DNA from: an uncultured Polaromonas sp.
GTDB taxonomy: Bacteria; Pseudomonadota; Gammaproteobacteria; Burkholderiales; Burkholderiaceae_C
Direction of reading: 5' to 3'
NCBI GenBank assembly: GCA_937863225.1
Contig: CALMEI010000039.1
Location: forward strand, 62,001-126,000
Length of the DNA: 64,000 nt
The notes beneath the pieces were generated by a model. It did no database searches. It was not told where the DNA came from and was given only the letters and a program-made list of their open reading frames with translations. Shown here in pieces: positions 1 to 9,444 of the stretch. Each line of letters begins with the position of its first letter. The first letter of the stretch is position 1. Both the position numbers and the translations under genes were made by a program.

Positions 1-988
1 TCAATACCCCTACAAACACATAGGCTGTGATGCCTCCGGAGCGGAAATGCAAATACGCAAATGGCAAGGCCAGCACCAACATCACCAAGCAACTTAAGGG
101 GTAAAACACTTTTTTCCAGAATTGAATTTCATACATTTGCGAATTTTGCTTGTTCGACTCTAAATGTCGTATGTATTGGAACAAATCAACCGTGCCCATG
201 CGGTCGGGTTTGAGCAATGCGGTGGTGACCATGCCTGCATGGATGGTGGTTGGCCAGCGCAGCGCATCCATGATGACGGTTTTAATGACAAGCGGTTTCT
301 CTGCGTTTTCAGTTTTTTCGACAACCGCGGAAAATTCACGGCGCTTTACGTCCAATAAATTCCAACTTCCGTCCTCACCAAAGGTCGCCTGTTGGGCTGT
401 GGTTAAAGACAACACCGTACCTTTGTGGTCAAATTCAAACAATCGCACACCCCGCATTTGGCCATCGGCCGACATGGCAGATACGTTGACTGCGAAAGCA
501 CTTTTGTCTTGTTTTTCTTTGAGCCAAGCCCCTGTTTGCCCGATCGAAATTTGCCCCATATAGCGTGCCTTAAGCAGCTGCGCTGTGCGATCTGCCAGTG
601 GCGTGATGTAGTCGCCGACCACAAAGGTAAATGCAATAAACAATGCACCCAGACCAACCAATAATTTCAGTGCCAGACCAGGTCCTAAACCGCTGGTGCG
701 CAAAATGGTGAATTCCGAGCTTTGTGCAAACCGTGCCATGACCAATACGCCACCTATGAGAACTGTGATGGGCAGCAGTTCGTACAAGTGGTTGGGCATC
801 AGCAGCAACACATACAGCAAAGCATGTTGTACCTGGTAACTGCCAAAACTTGAACCATTGAATGATTTGCCAATGTGGCTGAGTTCGTCGACAAAGTCAA
901 AGAAGAAAAACAAGGCCAAAAATCCCAAAGCAACCAATGCCACCGAAATGATGGTTTCTTTGTAAATCAAACGACGTATGGTGTTCAT
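1..988 (-). CDS. lptG: LptG, LPS export ABC transporter permease (partial, runs off the left edge)
   Basis: This is the inner-membrane permease that works with LptF and the ATPase LptB to extract lipopolysaccharide from the membrane. The ATG at 988-986 overlaps the lptF stop (ATGA), so the two genes are coupled. About 329 codons are visible of the usual 360 or so. The translation opens MNTIRRLIYKETIISVAL, followed by a first hydrophobic helix, the segment LLPITVLIGGVLVMARFAQ and the motif SEFTILRTSG near residues 95-105, all typical of the YjgP/YjgQ family. A beta-jellyroll periplasmic middle follows, and membrane segments resume at the left edge (LPFAYLHFRSGG). The stop codon is outside the window. 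Confidence 0.93.
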   Translation of the reverse strand, partial: MNTIRRLIYKETIISVALVALGFLALFFFFDFVDELSHIGKSFNGSSFGSYQVQHALLYVLLLMPNHLYELLPITVLIGGVLVMARFAQSSEFTILRTSGLGPGLALKLLVGLGALFIAFTFVVGDYITPLADRTAQLLKARYMGQISIGQTGAWLKEKQDKSAFAVNVSAMSADGQMRGVRLFEFDHKGTVLSLTTAQQATFGEDGSWNLLDVKRREFSAVVEKTENAEKPLVIKTVIMDALRWPTTIHAGMVTTALLKPDRMGTVDLFQYIRHLESNKQNSQMYEIQFWKKVFYPLSCLVMLVLALPFAYLHFRSGGITAYVFVGVL

Positions 989-2139
989 ACGGTCACCTCG
1001 GTACTATTGCGCTTGCTTGTTCGCATGCGCAACCACGACCGCAATGACCAATTGTTGTGCCGCTTGGTTAACCACAATGCACCCACAGCCAACGCGCCGC
1101 CATGCAAAACGATGAGCAAGCCCCAAAACGAATAGTTCCCCGAGGCGATCCAGCTTTGGCTCAGGTTAATCAAGTTGTAATAAAACGCAAACGCCAGTAA
1201 AGCAAATAGAAAACTGCCATTGCGGCTGCTGCGTCCGTTGCCACTGGATATGGCGATGCCCAAAATAATGAAGTTGATCGCACAAAAAGCCAAGCCCAAA
1301 CGCCAAGCAAGTTCCCCTAAATTATTCGGTGTGGGCGTGGTGACCAAGTCCATACTGCTTTTGGTTTTAGATGGCCCACCTTCAAATGGGTTGATATTGA
1401 CGGATTTAACCAAGCTGGCATACGAAGAAAAACTGCTCACCTTGGTTTGACCAGAGGCGATGTTGGTTTCAATCCGTTTGCCGTCTTTCAGTATCAAATA
1501 CTGTTTGCCATCACGCATTTCAAATTGACCAGAGCGCGCTGTTGTCACAGACTCTTTGCCTTCGGTCACTTCGGATATGAAAATATTGCTGCTGCCCAAT
1601 ACCTGTCCCTGCACACCGGTCTGTGGTTTGACCTGTTTGATGGACGTGTCTTTGTCAATAAAGAAGACACGGTTGCCCTTGGCTGACTCTTGAAACGTAC
1701 CTGGTGCAATGCGCTCCAAATCACTGCGTTGCTCAAACTGGATGCGCAGGTTTTGGGTTTGTTCATTCGTCCATGGCCACACAAACAGTGCCAAAACGGC
1801 AATCACCACACACACCGGCCATGAAAAGCTCACCAGAGGTCGCAGCAAGCTGGTCAATCCGCGACCACTGCCAAACCAAATCACCATCTCGCTGTCGCGG
1901 TACATGCGCGACAAAGTGGCCACAATGGCGATGAACAGACACAAAGCCAAAATGGTGGGTAAATGTCCTAAAACAAAATAGCCCATCACCAACAAAACTT
2001 CAGCAGGGTTGACACGTCCGCGATTGGCTAAAAAGAGAACCCGTATCAGCATCATGGTCATCACCACAGTGATTAAAACCACCAAGCTGGCACCAAAAGT
2101 ACGGCTGAGTTCTTTTTTAACGGAGGAATGGAATAACAT
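985..2139 (-). CDS. lptF: LptF, LPS export ABC transporter permease
   Basis: LptF is the partner of LptG in the LptB2FG complex that powers lipopolysaccharide transport to the outer membrane. The 384-residue product has N-terminal membrane helices (to about residue 120), a periplasmic beta-rich middle with the phrase LERIAPGTFQES near 140-150, and C-terminal helices (FCAINFIILGIAIS). The start MLFHSSVKKELSRTF matches the usual LptF N-terminus. No clear ribosome binding site precedes the ATG at 2139, so the message may be leaderless or nearly so. It is divergent from pepA, the usual arrangement in beta- and gammaproteobacteria. Confidence 0.95.
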   Translation of the reverse strand: MLFHSSVKKELSRTFGASLVVLITVVMTMMLIRVLFLANRGRVNPAEVLLVMGYFVLGHLPTILALCLFIAIVATLSRMYRDSEMVIWFGSGRGLTSLLRPLVSFSWPVCVVIAVLALFVWPWTNEQTQNLRIQFEQRSDLERIAPGTFQESAKGNRVFFIDKDTSIKQVKPQTGVQGQVLGSSNIFISEVTEGKESVTTARSGQFEMRDGKQYLILKDGKRIETNIASGQTKVSSFSSYASLVKSVNINPFEGGPSKTKSSMDLVTTPTPNNLGELAWRLGLAFCAINFIILGIAISSGNGRSSRNGSFLFALLAFAFYYNLINLSQSWIASGNYSFWGLLIVLHGGALAVGALWLTKRHNNWSLRSWLRMRTSKRNSTEVTV

Positions 2140-2148
2140 TGAGGCTAT

Positions 2149-2170
2149 TTTACGGAAATAAGACCGTAAA
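2149..2170. promoter_or_regulatory. Inverted repeat in the lptF-pepA divergent promoter region
   Basis: TTTACGG (2149-2155) and CCGTAAA (2164-2170) form a perfect 7-bp inverted repeat with an 8-base spacer, between the divergent starts of lptF and pepA. It could be a regulator site or a small cruciform; no regulator is identified. Confidence 0.3.
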
Positions 2171-2226
2171 TAATTTGACCTTTAATTCGTTTTTGAAATC
2201 AACCTTTGAAACCACAAGAAACTACC

Positions 2227-3771
2227 ATGGAACTGAAACTGATCGCCCAAGATTTGGCCCATACCAGCAAAACCAACTGCGATGCATTGGTGGTGTTGGT
2301 CCCAGAAGCATTCAAACCTAACCCAGTTAAGAATCAAGCCTCAACACGCAAACCACCAGCACTTGCCGAGGTGCAGGATTTGATTGCACAAGCCATGCGC
2401 GCTGGTGATTTTGAGGCCAAGTTGGGTAATACATTGCACATTTACCGCCACGCACTCACCCAAGCCACGCATGTGTTGTTGGTCGGTGTGGGTGATGGTT
2501 CCGCCAAAAGCATCAAAGTAGCGGTATCGGCGGCCGTCGCTAGATTGAAATCAAATGGCTCTAAAAAGTTGGTCATCGATTTAAGCTTGATTGATGGCGC
2601 GGATGGCATCAAAGCACAAGCCGCCTTTCTTGCGGCAGCCGACGCCAGCTATGTCTATACCACTACCAAACCAAAGGCTGATGCGCGCAAATTCTCACAC
2701 ATCACGGTTGCGGTGCAAAAAAATGCCTTGAGTGCTACAGAATTAACCGCAACTCAGGCATATATGACGCAGGCTATAGCCGGAATTGAGTATGCAAAAG
2801 AGTGGGGCAATCGGCCTGCTAACCATGCCACACCGACCTTGTTGGGCAAAGCAGCGCAAAGCTTAGACAAATACAAAAACGTCAAAGTTGATGTGTTGGG
2901 TTTGAAAGAGGTCAGCAAATTGGGTATGGGTTCATTCATGTCAGTGGCACAAGGTTCTGACCAGCCCTTGCGTTTTATCGTCTTGAAATTCAGCGGTGCG
3001 GCTAAGACGGATGCGCCAACGGTACTGGTGGGCAAAGGCATCACGTTTGATACTGGCGGTATCTCACTGAAGCCGGGTGCCGAGATGGATGAGATGAAAT
3101 TTGACATGTGCGGCGCCGCCAGCGTATTGGGCACATTTCGCGCATTGGCGGGCCTGCAACCGAAAATCAACGTGGTGGGCTTGATACCCGCTTGCGAAAA
3201 CATGCCCAGTGGCAAAGCCGTCAAACCAGGTGATGTGGTTACCAGCATGAGTGGGCAAACCATAGAGAACTTGAATACCGATGCTGAAGGTCGTTTGGTT
3301 TTATGCGATGCCTTGACTTACGCTGAGCGCTTCAAACCGAAAGCGGTGATTGACATTGCCACCCTCACTGGTGCGTGTGTCATAGCGCTGGGCAATCTGC
3401 GCAGCGGCATGTTCAGCAGTGACGAAGCTTTGGCACAATCGTTGTTAGACGCCGGCGAGCAAAGTGGTGATCTGTGCTGGCGCATGCCTTTGGATGAGGA
3501 CTATGCCGAAGGTTTGAAATCTAACTTCGCCGACATGGCCAACGTCGCTGGGCGGGCTGGCGGCTCGATCACCGCGGCCAAGTTTTTGCAAAAATTCACA
3601 GCCAAATACCCATGGGCCCATTTGGACATCGCAGGCACTGCGTGGAAAAGTGGCACAGCCAAAGGGGCGACAGGTCGGCCCGTGCTTTTGTTACTACAGC
3701 ATTTGTTGAATGGAAGCACCACTGCGAAACAAACTGCGTGGACAACCAAGTTAAAAACGAAAGCCATCTAA
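2227..3771 (+). CDS. pepA: Leucyl aminopeptidase (PepA, M17 family)
   Basis: This cytosolic, metal-dependent aminopeptidase removes N-terminal residues from peptides; the family forms hexamers with two metal ions per site. The 514-residue product has the N-terminal macrodomain-like half and a C-terminal catalytic half. The latter carries LVGKGITFDTGGISLKP (catalytic Lys and first metal ligands) and the family signature NTDAEGRL at about residues 350-357, followed by IATLTGA. The reading frame also extends to a TTG at 2206, but ATG 2227 gives the normal N-terminus MELKLIAQDLA and follows ACAAGAAA. PepA of some bacteria also binds DNA; nothing here tests that. Confidence 0.96.
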   Translation: MELKLIAQDLAHTSKTNCDALVVLVPEAFKPNPVKNQASTRKPPALAEVQDLIAQAMRAGDFEAKLGNTLHIYRHALTQATHVLLVGVGDGSAKSIKVAVSAAVARLKSNGSKKLVIDLSLIDGADGIKAQAAFLAAADASYVYTTTKPKADARKFSHITVAVQKNALSATELTATQAYMTQAIAGIEYAKEWGNRPANHATPTLLGKAAQSLDKYKNVKVDVLGLKEVSKLGMGSFMSVAQGSDQPLRFIVLKFSGAAKTDAPTVLVGKGITFDTGGISLKPGAEMDEMKFDMCGAASVLGTFRALAGLQPKINVVGLIPACENMPSGKAVKPGDVVTSMSGQTIENLNTDAEGRLVLCDALTYAERFKPKAVIDIATLTGACVIALGNLRSGMFSSDEALAQSLLDAGEQSGDLCWRMPLDEDYAEGLKSNFADMANVAGRAGGSITAAKFLQKFTAKYPWAHLDIAGTAWKSGTAKGATGRPVLLLLQHLLNGSTTAKQTAWTTKLKTKAI

Positions 3772-4065
3772 TCAGCAACAGTTTATTTTGCGGAGATACA
3801 GGGCAAGACAAGGGGTAAACCCTTAGTTGAAAACCGATGTGGTTTGCAAATCGTGTTTCATTTTTTTTCTTGCGACTTGTATGCCACTTTATGAACAACT
3901 GCGTTAAATCAGCGGATAGGCAGAAATTGAAATAAAGTAATCAACTGGTATTAACGCTAGTTGTTTTGCTCACTTTTTGCTGTATTCTTTAGCCCGTTGA
4001 GGTTTAGTGAGATTCACTGGCTTCTCAACTATTTTTTTGTTTTTGTTTTTTTAACTGGAGTTTTT
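3772..4065. other. Intergenic region between pepA and the livK-type gene
   Basis: About 294 bases with no supported gene. It holds short palindromes (GGGTAAACCC at about 3818), a T-rich stretch and the leader of the downstream binding-protein gene, ending in an ACTGGAG ribosome binding site. A promoter for the downstream gene is expected here, but no convincing -35/-10 pair was identified. No riboswitch or RNA gene was recognised. Confidence 0.5.
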
Positions 4066-5205
4066 ATGCAATTCAAATTGAAAATGATTGTTGCCGCATC
4101 TGTGGCCGTGGCATCTGGCTTGGCTTTCTCTCAAGAAGTCATCAAATTGGGCCACGTGGGTCCAACTTCAGGTGGCATTGCTCACTTGGGCAAAGACAAC
4201 GAAAACGGCGCTAAGTTAGCGGTTGAAGAATTGAACGCCAAGGGCGTGAAAATCGGCGGCAAAGCTGTTAAGTTTGAACTCTTGACAGAAGACGACGCTG
4301 GCGATCCAAAGCAAGGTACAGCTGTTGCGCAAAAATTGGCTGACCAAAAAGTCAAAGGCGTGGTGGGTCACTTGAATTCAGGTACTTCTATTCCTGCTTC
4401 TAAAATTTACAGCGACGCTGGCATTCCACAAATTTCTCCATCTGCAACCAACCCAAAATACACACGCCAAGGTTTTAAAACAACTTTCCGCGTGGTAGCT
4501 GACGACGTGCATTTGGGCGGCACTTTGGGCCGTTATGCTGTTTCTACATTGAAAGGCAAATCCATCGCTGTGATCGACGACCGTACCGCATACGGCCAAG
4601 GTGTGGCTGATGAGTTCAAGAAAGCCGTTGTTGCTGCAAAAGGCAAAGTGGTTGGACATGAGTACACCAACGACAAAGCGACTGACTTCATGGCTATTTT
4701 GACCAACCTCAAAGCCAAGAAACCTGATGTGGTGTTCTTCGGTGGTATGGACGCTGTTGCAGGTCCTATGTTGCGCCAAATGAAATCTTTGGGCATCAAC
4801 GCCAAGTTCATGGGTGGTGACGGTATCTGCTCTGCTGAATTGGCCAAATTGGCTGGTGACGCGATGTCTGACGACCAAGTCTATTGCGCTGAAGCCGGTG
4901 GTGTGGAAGGCAAGCAAAAAGCTGGCATGGACGCATTCAAAGCCAAGTTCAAAGCCAAGTTCAATGCTGACGTGCAAATCTATGCACCCTACGTGTATGA
5001 CTCTGTCAACGTGATGGTTGCAGCGATGGAAAAAGCAGGTTCTGCCGAGCCAGCAAAATACCTCCCAGTGTTGGCAAAAACCACCAACTTCCAAGGTGTG
5101 ACTGGTCCTATCACATTTGATGCCAAAGGCGACATCAAAAACGGTGCTTTGACTCTCAAAACATACCGTGGCGGCAAGCCAGTTGAATTGGCTGTTATTC
5201 GTTAA
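4066..5205 (+). CDS. Branched-chain amino acid ABC transporter substrate-binding protein (LivK-like)
   Basis: This is a periplasmic binding protein of the LivJ/LivK type (Peripla_BP_6), which delivers leucine, isoleucine, valine or related compounds to an ABC permease. The 379-residue product starts with a signal peptide (MQFKLKMIVAASVAVASGLAFS, cleavage likely near FSQE), then EVIKLGHVGPTSGGIAHLG and the usual AVVGHLNSGTSIPAS-like region (VVGHLNSGTSIPASKIY). ATG 4066 sits just after ACTGGAG; upstream in-frame codons are unlikely to be coding. The codon choice looks strongly biased, suggesting high expression. No permease or ATPase gene is adjacent, so it is an orphan receptor here. A strong terminator follows. 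Confidence 0.93.
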   Translation: MQFKLKMIVAASVAVASGLAFSQEVIKLGHVGPTSGGIAHLGKDNENGAKLAVEELNAKGVKIGGKAVKFELLTEDDAGDPKQGTAVAQKLADQKVKGVVGHLNSGTSIPASKIYSDAGIPQISPSATNPKYTRQGFKTTFRVVADDVHLGGTLGRYAVSTLKGKSIAVIDDRTAYGQGVADEFKKAVVAAKGKVVGHEYTNDKATDFMAILTNLKAKKPDVVFFGGMDAVAGPMLRQMKSLGINAKFMGGDGICSAELAKLAGDAMSDDQVYCAEAGGVEGKQKAGMDAFKAKFKAKFNADVQIYAPYVYDSVNVMVAAMEKAGSAEPAKYLPVLAKTTNFQGVTGPITFDAKGDIKNGALTLKTYRGGKPVELAVIR

Positions 5206-5236
5206 TACGACATACATCAGTCATTCATTGACCTGA

Positions 5237-5267
5237 TAAAAAAAGCCACCTTCGGGTGGCTTTTTTA
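5237..5267 (+). terminator. Rho-independent terminator after the livK-type gene
   Basis: AAAAAGCCACC, loop TTCG, then GGTGGCTTTTTT. It is a compact GC stem with a stable TTCG loop and a U tract, 30 bases after the stop codon. The A-rich upstream arm could also let it act on the other strand. Confidence 0.92.
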
Positions 5268-5309
5268 ATGGTGCAAGCCATCCGTCTATCTGCCGTTAAA
5301 CTAAAGGCT

Positions 5310-6878
5310 GTGACACTCTTTAAATCCGCCTCCATCATCACTGCTTTCACGCTGCTTTCGCGCATCACGGGTTTGGTGCGCGAGCAGTTGATGGCGACAC
5401 TGTTTGGCGCCAGCAGCATGACAGATGCCTTCAATGTGGCGTTCAGGTTGCCGAATATGTTTCGCCGTTTGTTTGCCGAAGGTGCGTTCAGCCAAGCCTT
5501 TGTTCCCGTGCTGGGTCAAAGCAAAGTTAACGATGGCGATACGGCAACACACCAGTTGGTCAGCCGCGTCGCCACGGTTTTATTCTGCGTGCTGGTGCTG
5601 ACCTGCATCATCGGTGTTGTGGCTGCACCAGTGTTGGTGTGGATCATGGCCAGTGGCTTGCAACAAGACCCACGCGGATTTGAAGCCGGCGTGTTGATGG
5701 CACGTTGGATGTTCCCCTACATTGGTTTCATGTCACTGGTGGCGTTGGGGGCAGGGGTTCTCAACACGTATAAAAAATTCGCCGTGCCTGCCTTCACGCC
5801 AGTGCTGTTGAATGTGTGCATGATCAGCGCTGCATGGTTGGGGGCACCATGGTTTAAAAGCCTGGGCATTGAACCTATTTACGCCATGGCGGCAGGCGTC
5901 ATGTTGGGTGGACTGTTGCAATTGGCCATGCAACTCTATGCACTGTCAAAAATCGGCATGTCCCCTGAATTGAATTTCAGCGCGTCTGGCATACGCAGCG
6001 CTTGGGCTGACGCTGGCGTGCGCCGTGTCGCCACTTTGATGTTGCCGGCATTATTGGGCGTCAGCGTGGCACACATTTCGGCCATCATCAATTTGCAAAT
6101 CGCATCGCACTTGCAAGCGGGCAGCATTTCATGGATGGGTTATGCCGAACGCTTCATGGAATTTCCCACCGCACTCTTGGGCGTCGCCTTGGGCGTGGTG
6201 TTGACACCGCGTTTGGTGGCAGCCAAAGCCAGCAATGATGCCGCCGAATATTCCGCCATGATCGACTGGGGCTTGCGCTTGGTGGTGTTGCTGGCCGTAC
6301 CCTGTACGGTGGCGCTGCTGTTGTTTGCCAAACCATTGGTCGCCACTTTGTACCATTACGGCGTGTTTTCCAATCACGACGTGAATCAAGTCACCACACC
6401 TTTGATGGGTTATGCCGTGGGCTTGATCGGTTTGATTGCCATCAAAATTCTGGCACCAGGTTTCTACGCCAGCCAAGACATGAAAACGCCTGTCAAAATT
6501 GCCATTGCGGTTTTGATCATCACCCAGTTGTTGAACCTTGTGTTGGTACCCATCTTCGCCCATGCTGGCCTGGCTCTGTCCATTGGTTTGGGTGCATTGA
6601 TCAACGCGCTGTGGTTGTTAATTGGTTTAATCCGTCGCGGCAGTTACCAACCTGTTGGCGGTTGGGGCAAGTTCATCTCCCAAGTGCTGTTTGCCAGTGC
6701 ACTGCTTGCAGGATTTTTGTGGTTTGCCAACCAGCACTTCGATTGGACTGGCTTGCGCAGCGATATTTGGATGCGAATTGTGCTTCTATCCGGCGTCATT
6801 ACTGCCTCGATTGCTATTTATTTTGTAGCAATCGTGGCGACCGGTGTGAATCTGAAAGCGTTGTTGAAACGTCAGTGA
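5310..6878 (+). CDS. murJ: Lipid II flippase MurJ (MviN)
   Basis: MurJ is an integral membrane protein of the MOP superfamily that flips lipid II across the inner membrane for peptidoglycan synthesis. About 14 hydrophobic helices are visible. The family phrase SRITGLVREQLMATLFGAS is near residues 15-33, then DAFNVAFRLPNMFRRLFAEGAFSQAFVPV. The GTG at 5310 gives the expected N-terminus (TLFKSASIITAF) and 522 residues. Upstream in-frame starts at 5256 (GTG) and 5268 (ATG) would begin within the preceding terminator, so they are less likely. Residues about 492-507 are encoded by a degenerate copy of the interspersed repeat (6783-6830). Confidence 0.95.
   Translation: MTLFKSASIITAFTLLSRITGLVREQLMATLFGASSMTDAFNVAFRLPNMFRRLFAEGAFSQAFVPVLGQSKVNDGDTATHQLVSRVATVLFCVLVLTCIIGVVAAPVLVWIMASGLQQDPRGFEAGVLMARWMFPYIGFMSLVALGAGVLNTYKKFAVPAFTPVLLNVCMISAAWLGAPWFKSLGIEPIYAMAAGVMLGGLLQLAMQLYALSKIGMSPELNFSASGIRSAWADAGVRRVATLMLPALLGVSVAHISAIINLQIASHLQAGSISWMGYAERFMEFPTALLGVALGVVLTPRLVAAKASNDAAEYSAMIDWGLRLVVLLAVPCTVALLLFAKPLVATLYHYGVFSNHDVNQVTTPLMGYAVGLIGLIAIKILAPGFYASQDMKTPVKIAIAVLIITQLLNLVLVPIFAHAGLALSIGLGALINALWLLIGLIRRGSYQPVGGWGKFISQVLFASALLAGFLWFANQHFDWTGLRSDIWMRIVLLSGVITASIAIYFVAIVATGVNLKALLKRQ
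6783..6830 (-). repeat. Degenerate interspersed repeat inside the 3' end of murJ
   Basis: Read on the minus strand, this stretch shows TGCTA...TAGCA, then AGGCAGTAATGACGCCGG and TAGAAGCA, aligning without gaps to the family core. By eye roughly three quarters of the positions match. It is in frame with murJ and encodes part of the last transmembrane helix. Confidence 0.6.
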
Positions 6879-6892
6879 TGTTGACCAAAAAC

Positions 6893-7405
6893 CTACTTTG
6901 ACCAACCGCCCCAATTGAGCGAGGGCGGTGAAGGTTCCCAAGGTGTCACGGGGTAGTGAACCAATTGTGGGTAGAGGCGGCTCCAAATAACCGCCACGCC
7001 AATTAAGCAGGTCACACCCAATAAGACTGGGTCTAACAAAGCAGACCACGATGCATGTGCATGCACCATGATGACCGGGTTGGCACCGGCAGGTGGGTGC
7101 ACCGTGCGGGTGAGCAGCATAAAACCCAAGGACAGAGATACCGCCGCAGCATAGGCAACCAGCGAATCACCCAGCCATTGCGCACACGCAATGCCAATCA
7201 CTGCAGTGCCCACATGGCCACCCACCAAGGCCCGCAATTGTGCAGCTGGTGCACGCGTTAAACCAAATAAAAACACCGTACTGCCGCCTAAGGAAGCCAA
7301 TACAAACGCATGGTGTGCAGGCCCAACCACATACAGTGCCAGCGCAATACCGCACGCGGCACCGATTAAGCACCACATCAAGCGAACGATTGGGTGTTGC
7401 AGCAT
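6893..7405 (-). CDS. HPP family integral membrane protein
   Basis: This small inner-membrane protein belongs to the HPP family (PF04982). Some cyanobacterial and plant members have been linked to nitrite transport, but the function of proteobacterial members is unclear. The product has about 170 residues, four to five hydrophobic helices, ASLGGSTVFLFGLTRAPAAQ in the second loop and the defining HPPAGANP motif near residue 105. The frame extends to TTG 7414, but ATG 7405 (MLQHPIVRLMW) is preferred. It lies downstream of rpiA on the same strand with a gap of about 20 bases, so the two are probably cotranscribed. Confidence 0.85.
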   Translation of the reverse strand: MLQHPIVRLMWCLIGAACGIALALYVVGPAHHAFVLASLGGSTVFLFGLTRAPAAQLRALVGGHVGTAVIGIACAQWLGDSLVAYAAAVSLSLGFMLLTRTVHPPAGANPVIMVHAHASWSALLDPVLLGVTCLIGVAVIWSRLYPQLVHYPVTPWEPSPPSLNWGGWSK

Positions 7406-7424
7406 GTCGGTCAAAATGTCAGCG

Positions 7425-8096
7425 TTAAAAAGTCAAAGTCTTCACACCAGTGGCGGTGCCTAGCAAACAGACGTGGGCGCGTTGGTGGGCGAACACGCCG
7501 ACTGTGACCACGCCGGGCCATTGGTTCACGGTGGATTCGAAGGCGAGTGGGTCGGTGATTTTCAAATTCAAGACATCCACAATGTGTTGCCCGTTGTCGG
7601 TGACCAAGGCTTGCCCATCCTTTTGGCGCACCGCACATTGGCCGCCCAGTGCGGTGAATTGCTGCATCACGCGCTTGGTCGCCATCGGTATCACTTCTAC
7701 CGGCAAAGGGAACGCACCCAAAGTATTGACAAGTTTGCTTTCGTCGGCAATGCACACAAATTGTTTGGACAAAGCGGCCACAATTTTTTCGCGGGTGAGT
7801 GCCGCGCCGCCGCCTTTGATCATGTAACCACGGTGGTCAATTTCGTCGGCACCATCAATGTACACCGCCAGGCTATCAACCGCATTGGCATCAAATACCG
7901 GTATGCCCAAGGCCTTCAAGCGCTCGGTGCTGGCAACCGAGCTGGACACCGCGCCTTTGATGGTGTGCTTGATGGTGGCCAAAGCGTCGATGAATTTGTT
8001 GACCGTAGAGCCAGTGCCCACGCCCACAATGTCACCCGCTACCACGTATTGCAAAGCGGCTTGGCCAACCAGCGTCTTGAGTTCGTCTTGTGTCAT
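7425..8096 (-). CDS. rpiA: Ribose-5-phosphate isomerase A
   Basis: RpiA interconverts ribose 5-phosphate and ribulose 5-phosphate in the non-oxidative pentose phosphate pathway, in the cytosol. The 223-residue length is normal. Diagnostic segments are [15 protein letters not shown] near residue 25 (phosphate binding), DGADEID near 82 (catalytic acid) and [14 protein letters not shown] near 95 (catalytic Lys). It is divergent from pyrD, separated by about 97 bases that hold no other gene. Confidence 0.96.
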   Translation of the reverse strand: MTQDELKTLVGQAALQYVVAGDIVGVGTGSTVNKFIDALATIKHTIKGAVSSSVASTERLKALGIPVFDANAVDSLAVYIDGADEIDHRGYMIKGGGAALTREKIVAALSKQFVCIADESKLVNTLGAFPLPVEVIPMATKRVMQQFTALGGQCAVRQKDGQALVTDNGQHIVDVLNLKITDPLAFESTVNQWPGVVTVGVFAHQRAHVCLLGTATGVKTLTF

Positions 8097-8193
8097 GATT
8101 TTTCTTTTTTAAAGTTCTGCGAAAATGGTGCTTAAATGGTTTTTAAAGTCGTTCTACATTATCTCGCAACCCAAACACAGATCTCATCACCCA

Positions 8194-9258
8194 ATGTCAT
8201 TACTTCCCTACGGTTTGGCCAGACCCTTTTTGTTTGGCTTGGACGCTGAAACCGCACACGAACTCACCATGCATGCGCTCACCACCGCGCAGGGCACGCC
8301 ACTGGCTTGGGCGTATTGCAATGCGCGGGTGGACGACCCCATTGAACTGGCCGGCTTGACCTTCCCCAACCGCGTTGGCTTGGCAGCCGGTTTGGACAAA
8401 AACGCACGCGCCATTGATGCGCTGGGCGGCATGGGATTTGGCTTTGTCGAGGTCGGTACCGTCACGCCTTTGGCACAGCCAGGTAACCCCAAACCGCGCA
8501 TGTTTCGCCTGCCCAAAGCCAACGCACTCATCAACCGCTTGGGCTTTAACAACGATGGCTTGGAGGCCTTCATTGCCAACGTGCAAAAAGCCAAATTTCG
8601 CAGCCTGGCAGGCAAGGGCAAGCACCCCATGCTCTTGGGTTTGAACATCGGCAAAAACGCCGCCACGCCAATTGAAAACGCCACCAGCGACTACTTGATT
8701 GGCCTGCGCGGTGTCTACCCGCATGCCGATTACGTGACGGTCAACATTTCCAGTCCCAACACCAAAAACTTGCGCGCATTGCAAAGTGATGAAGCCTTGG
8801 ATGCGCTCTTAAGTGCGATAGCTGCTGAACGCAAAGTATTGAAAAAGAAACATGGCAAAGCCGTTCCCATCTTTATCAAAATCGCACCCGATTTGGATGC
8901 CGCACAAATCGATGTCATCGCTGCCAGTTTGTTGCTTCACCACATGGATGGCGTGGTAGCGACAAACACCACACTCAGCCGCGAAGCCGTCAAAGGCCTG
9001 CCGCACGCTGACGAAGCAGGCGGACTCAGCGGCGCACCCGTTTTACAAGCCAGCAACCAAGTGATACGCCAATTGCGCCAAGCGCTGGGCAAAAATTTTC
9101 CCATCATTGGCGTAGGTGGTGTGATGAGCGCGGCCGATGCCGTGAGCAAAATCGAAGCCGGCGCCAACGTGGTGCAAATCTACACCGGCCTGATTTACCA
9201 AGGCCCCGATTTGGTCAAAGCAGCCGCACTGGCCATTAAAAACAAAGACCCGCGTTGA
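8194..9258 (+). CDS. pyrD: Dihydroorotate dehydrogenase (quinone), class 2
   Basis: PyrD oxidises dihydroorotate to orotate in pyrimidine synthesis, passing electrons from FMN to the membrane quinone pool. The 354-residue product has the class 2 N-terminal membrane-associating helices ([17 protein letters not shown]...), [19 protein letters not shown] (FMN loop), [10 protein letters not shown], the catalytic-serine region [13 protein letters not shown] and the C-terminal [20 protein letters not shown]. The frame opens earlier at 8125, but ATG 8194 gives the family N-terminus. No strong ribosome binding site is seen before it. Confidence 0.95.
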   Translation: MSLLPYGLARPFLFGLDAETAHELTMHALTTAQGTPLAWAYCNARVDDPIELAGLTFPNRVGLAAGLDKNARAIDALGGMGFGFVEVGTVTPLAQPGNPKPRMFRLPKANALINRLGFNNDGLEAFIANVQKAKFRSLAGKGKHPMLLGLNIGKNAATPIENATSDYLIGLRGVYPHADYVTVNISSPNTKNLRALQSDEALDALLSAIAAERKVLKKKHGKAVPIFIKIAPDLDAAQIDVIAASLLLHHMDGVVATNTTLSREAVKGLPHADEAGGLSGAPVLQASNQVIRQLRQALGKNFPIIGVGGVMSAADAVSKIEAGANVVQIYTGLIYQGPDLVKAAALAIKNKDPR

Positions 9259-9277
9259 TTCGGCAATTTTATATAAG

Positions 9278-9332
9278 AAATTGGCCTCTATGCGGCGTAT
9301 TTGTTGCCTAGAGTGCTATTAAAATTATAGTA
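9278..9332 (-). repeat. Interspersed repeat copy downstream of pyrD
   Basis: Reverse-orientation copy: AAATTGGCCTCTATGCGGCG, TATTTGTTGCCTAGAGTGCT, then the inverted-repeat end TGCTATT...TATAGTA. It lies in the gap between pyrD and the next rightward gene. Confidence 0.85.
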
Positions 9333-9444
9333 AATACGACTTTTTTAAGTGGCCATGGTTCACCGCATGTGCATGTGGCTTGACGCCACTGGACACAAAG
9401 CACATACTTACAAAAGTATGGCTTTCACAAGAGGAGATAACGTC

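Noticed and set aside
2755-2790. GCTATAGCCGG in pepA as a repeat fragment
   Set aside because: Only about ten bases match and the protein is the normal PepA sequence there.
4378-5217. 279-codon frame on the minus strand opposite the livK-type gene
   Set aside because: It is the antisense shadow of a strongly codon-biased gene, rich in Cys, His and Phe, with no recognisable domain.
7473-8135. 220-codon frame opposite rpiA, and similar long frames opposite senC (19141-20295), glnS and alaS
   Set aside because: These are antisense shadows of clearly real genes; their composition is implausible and they have no start signals.
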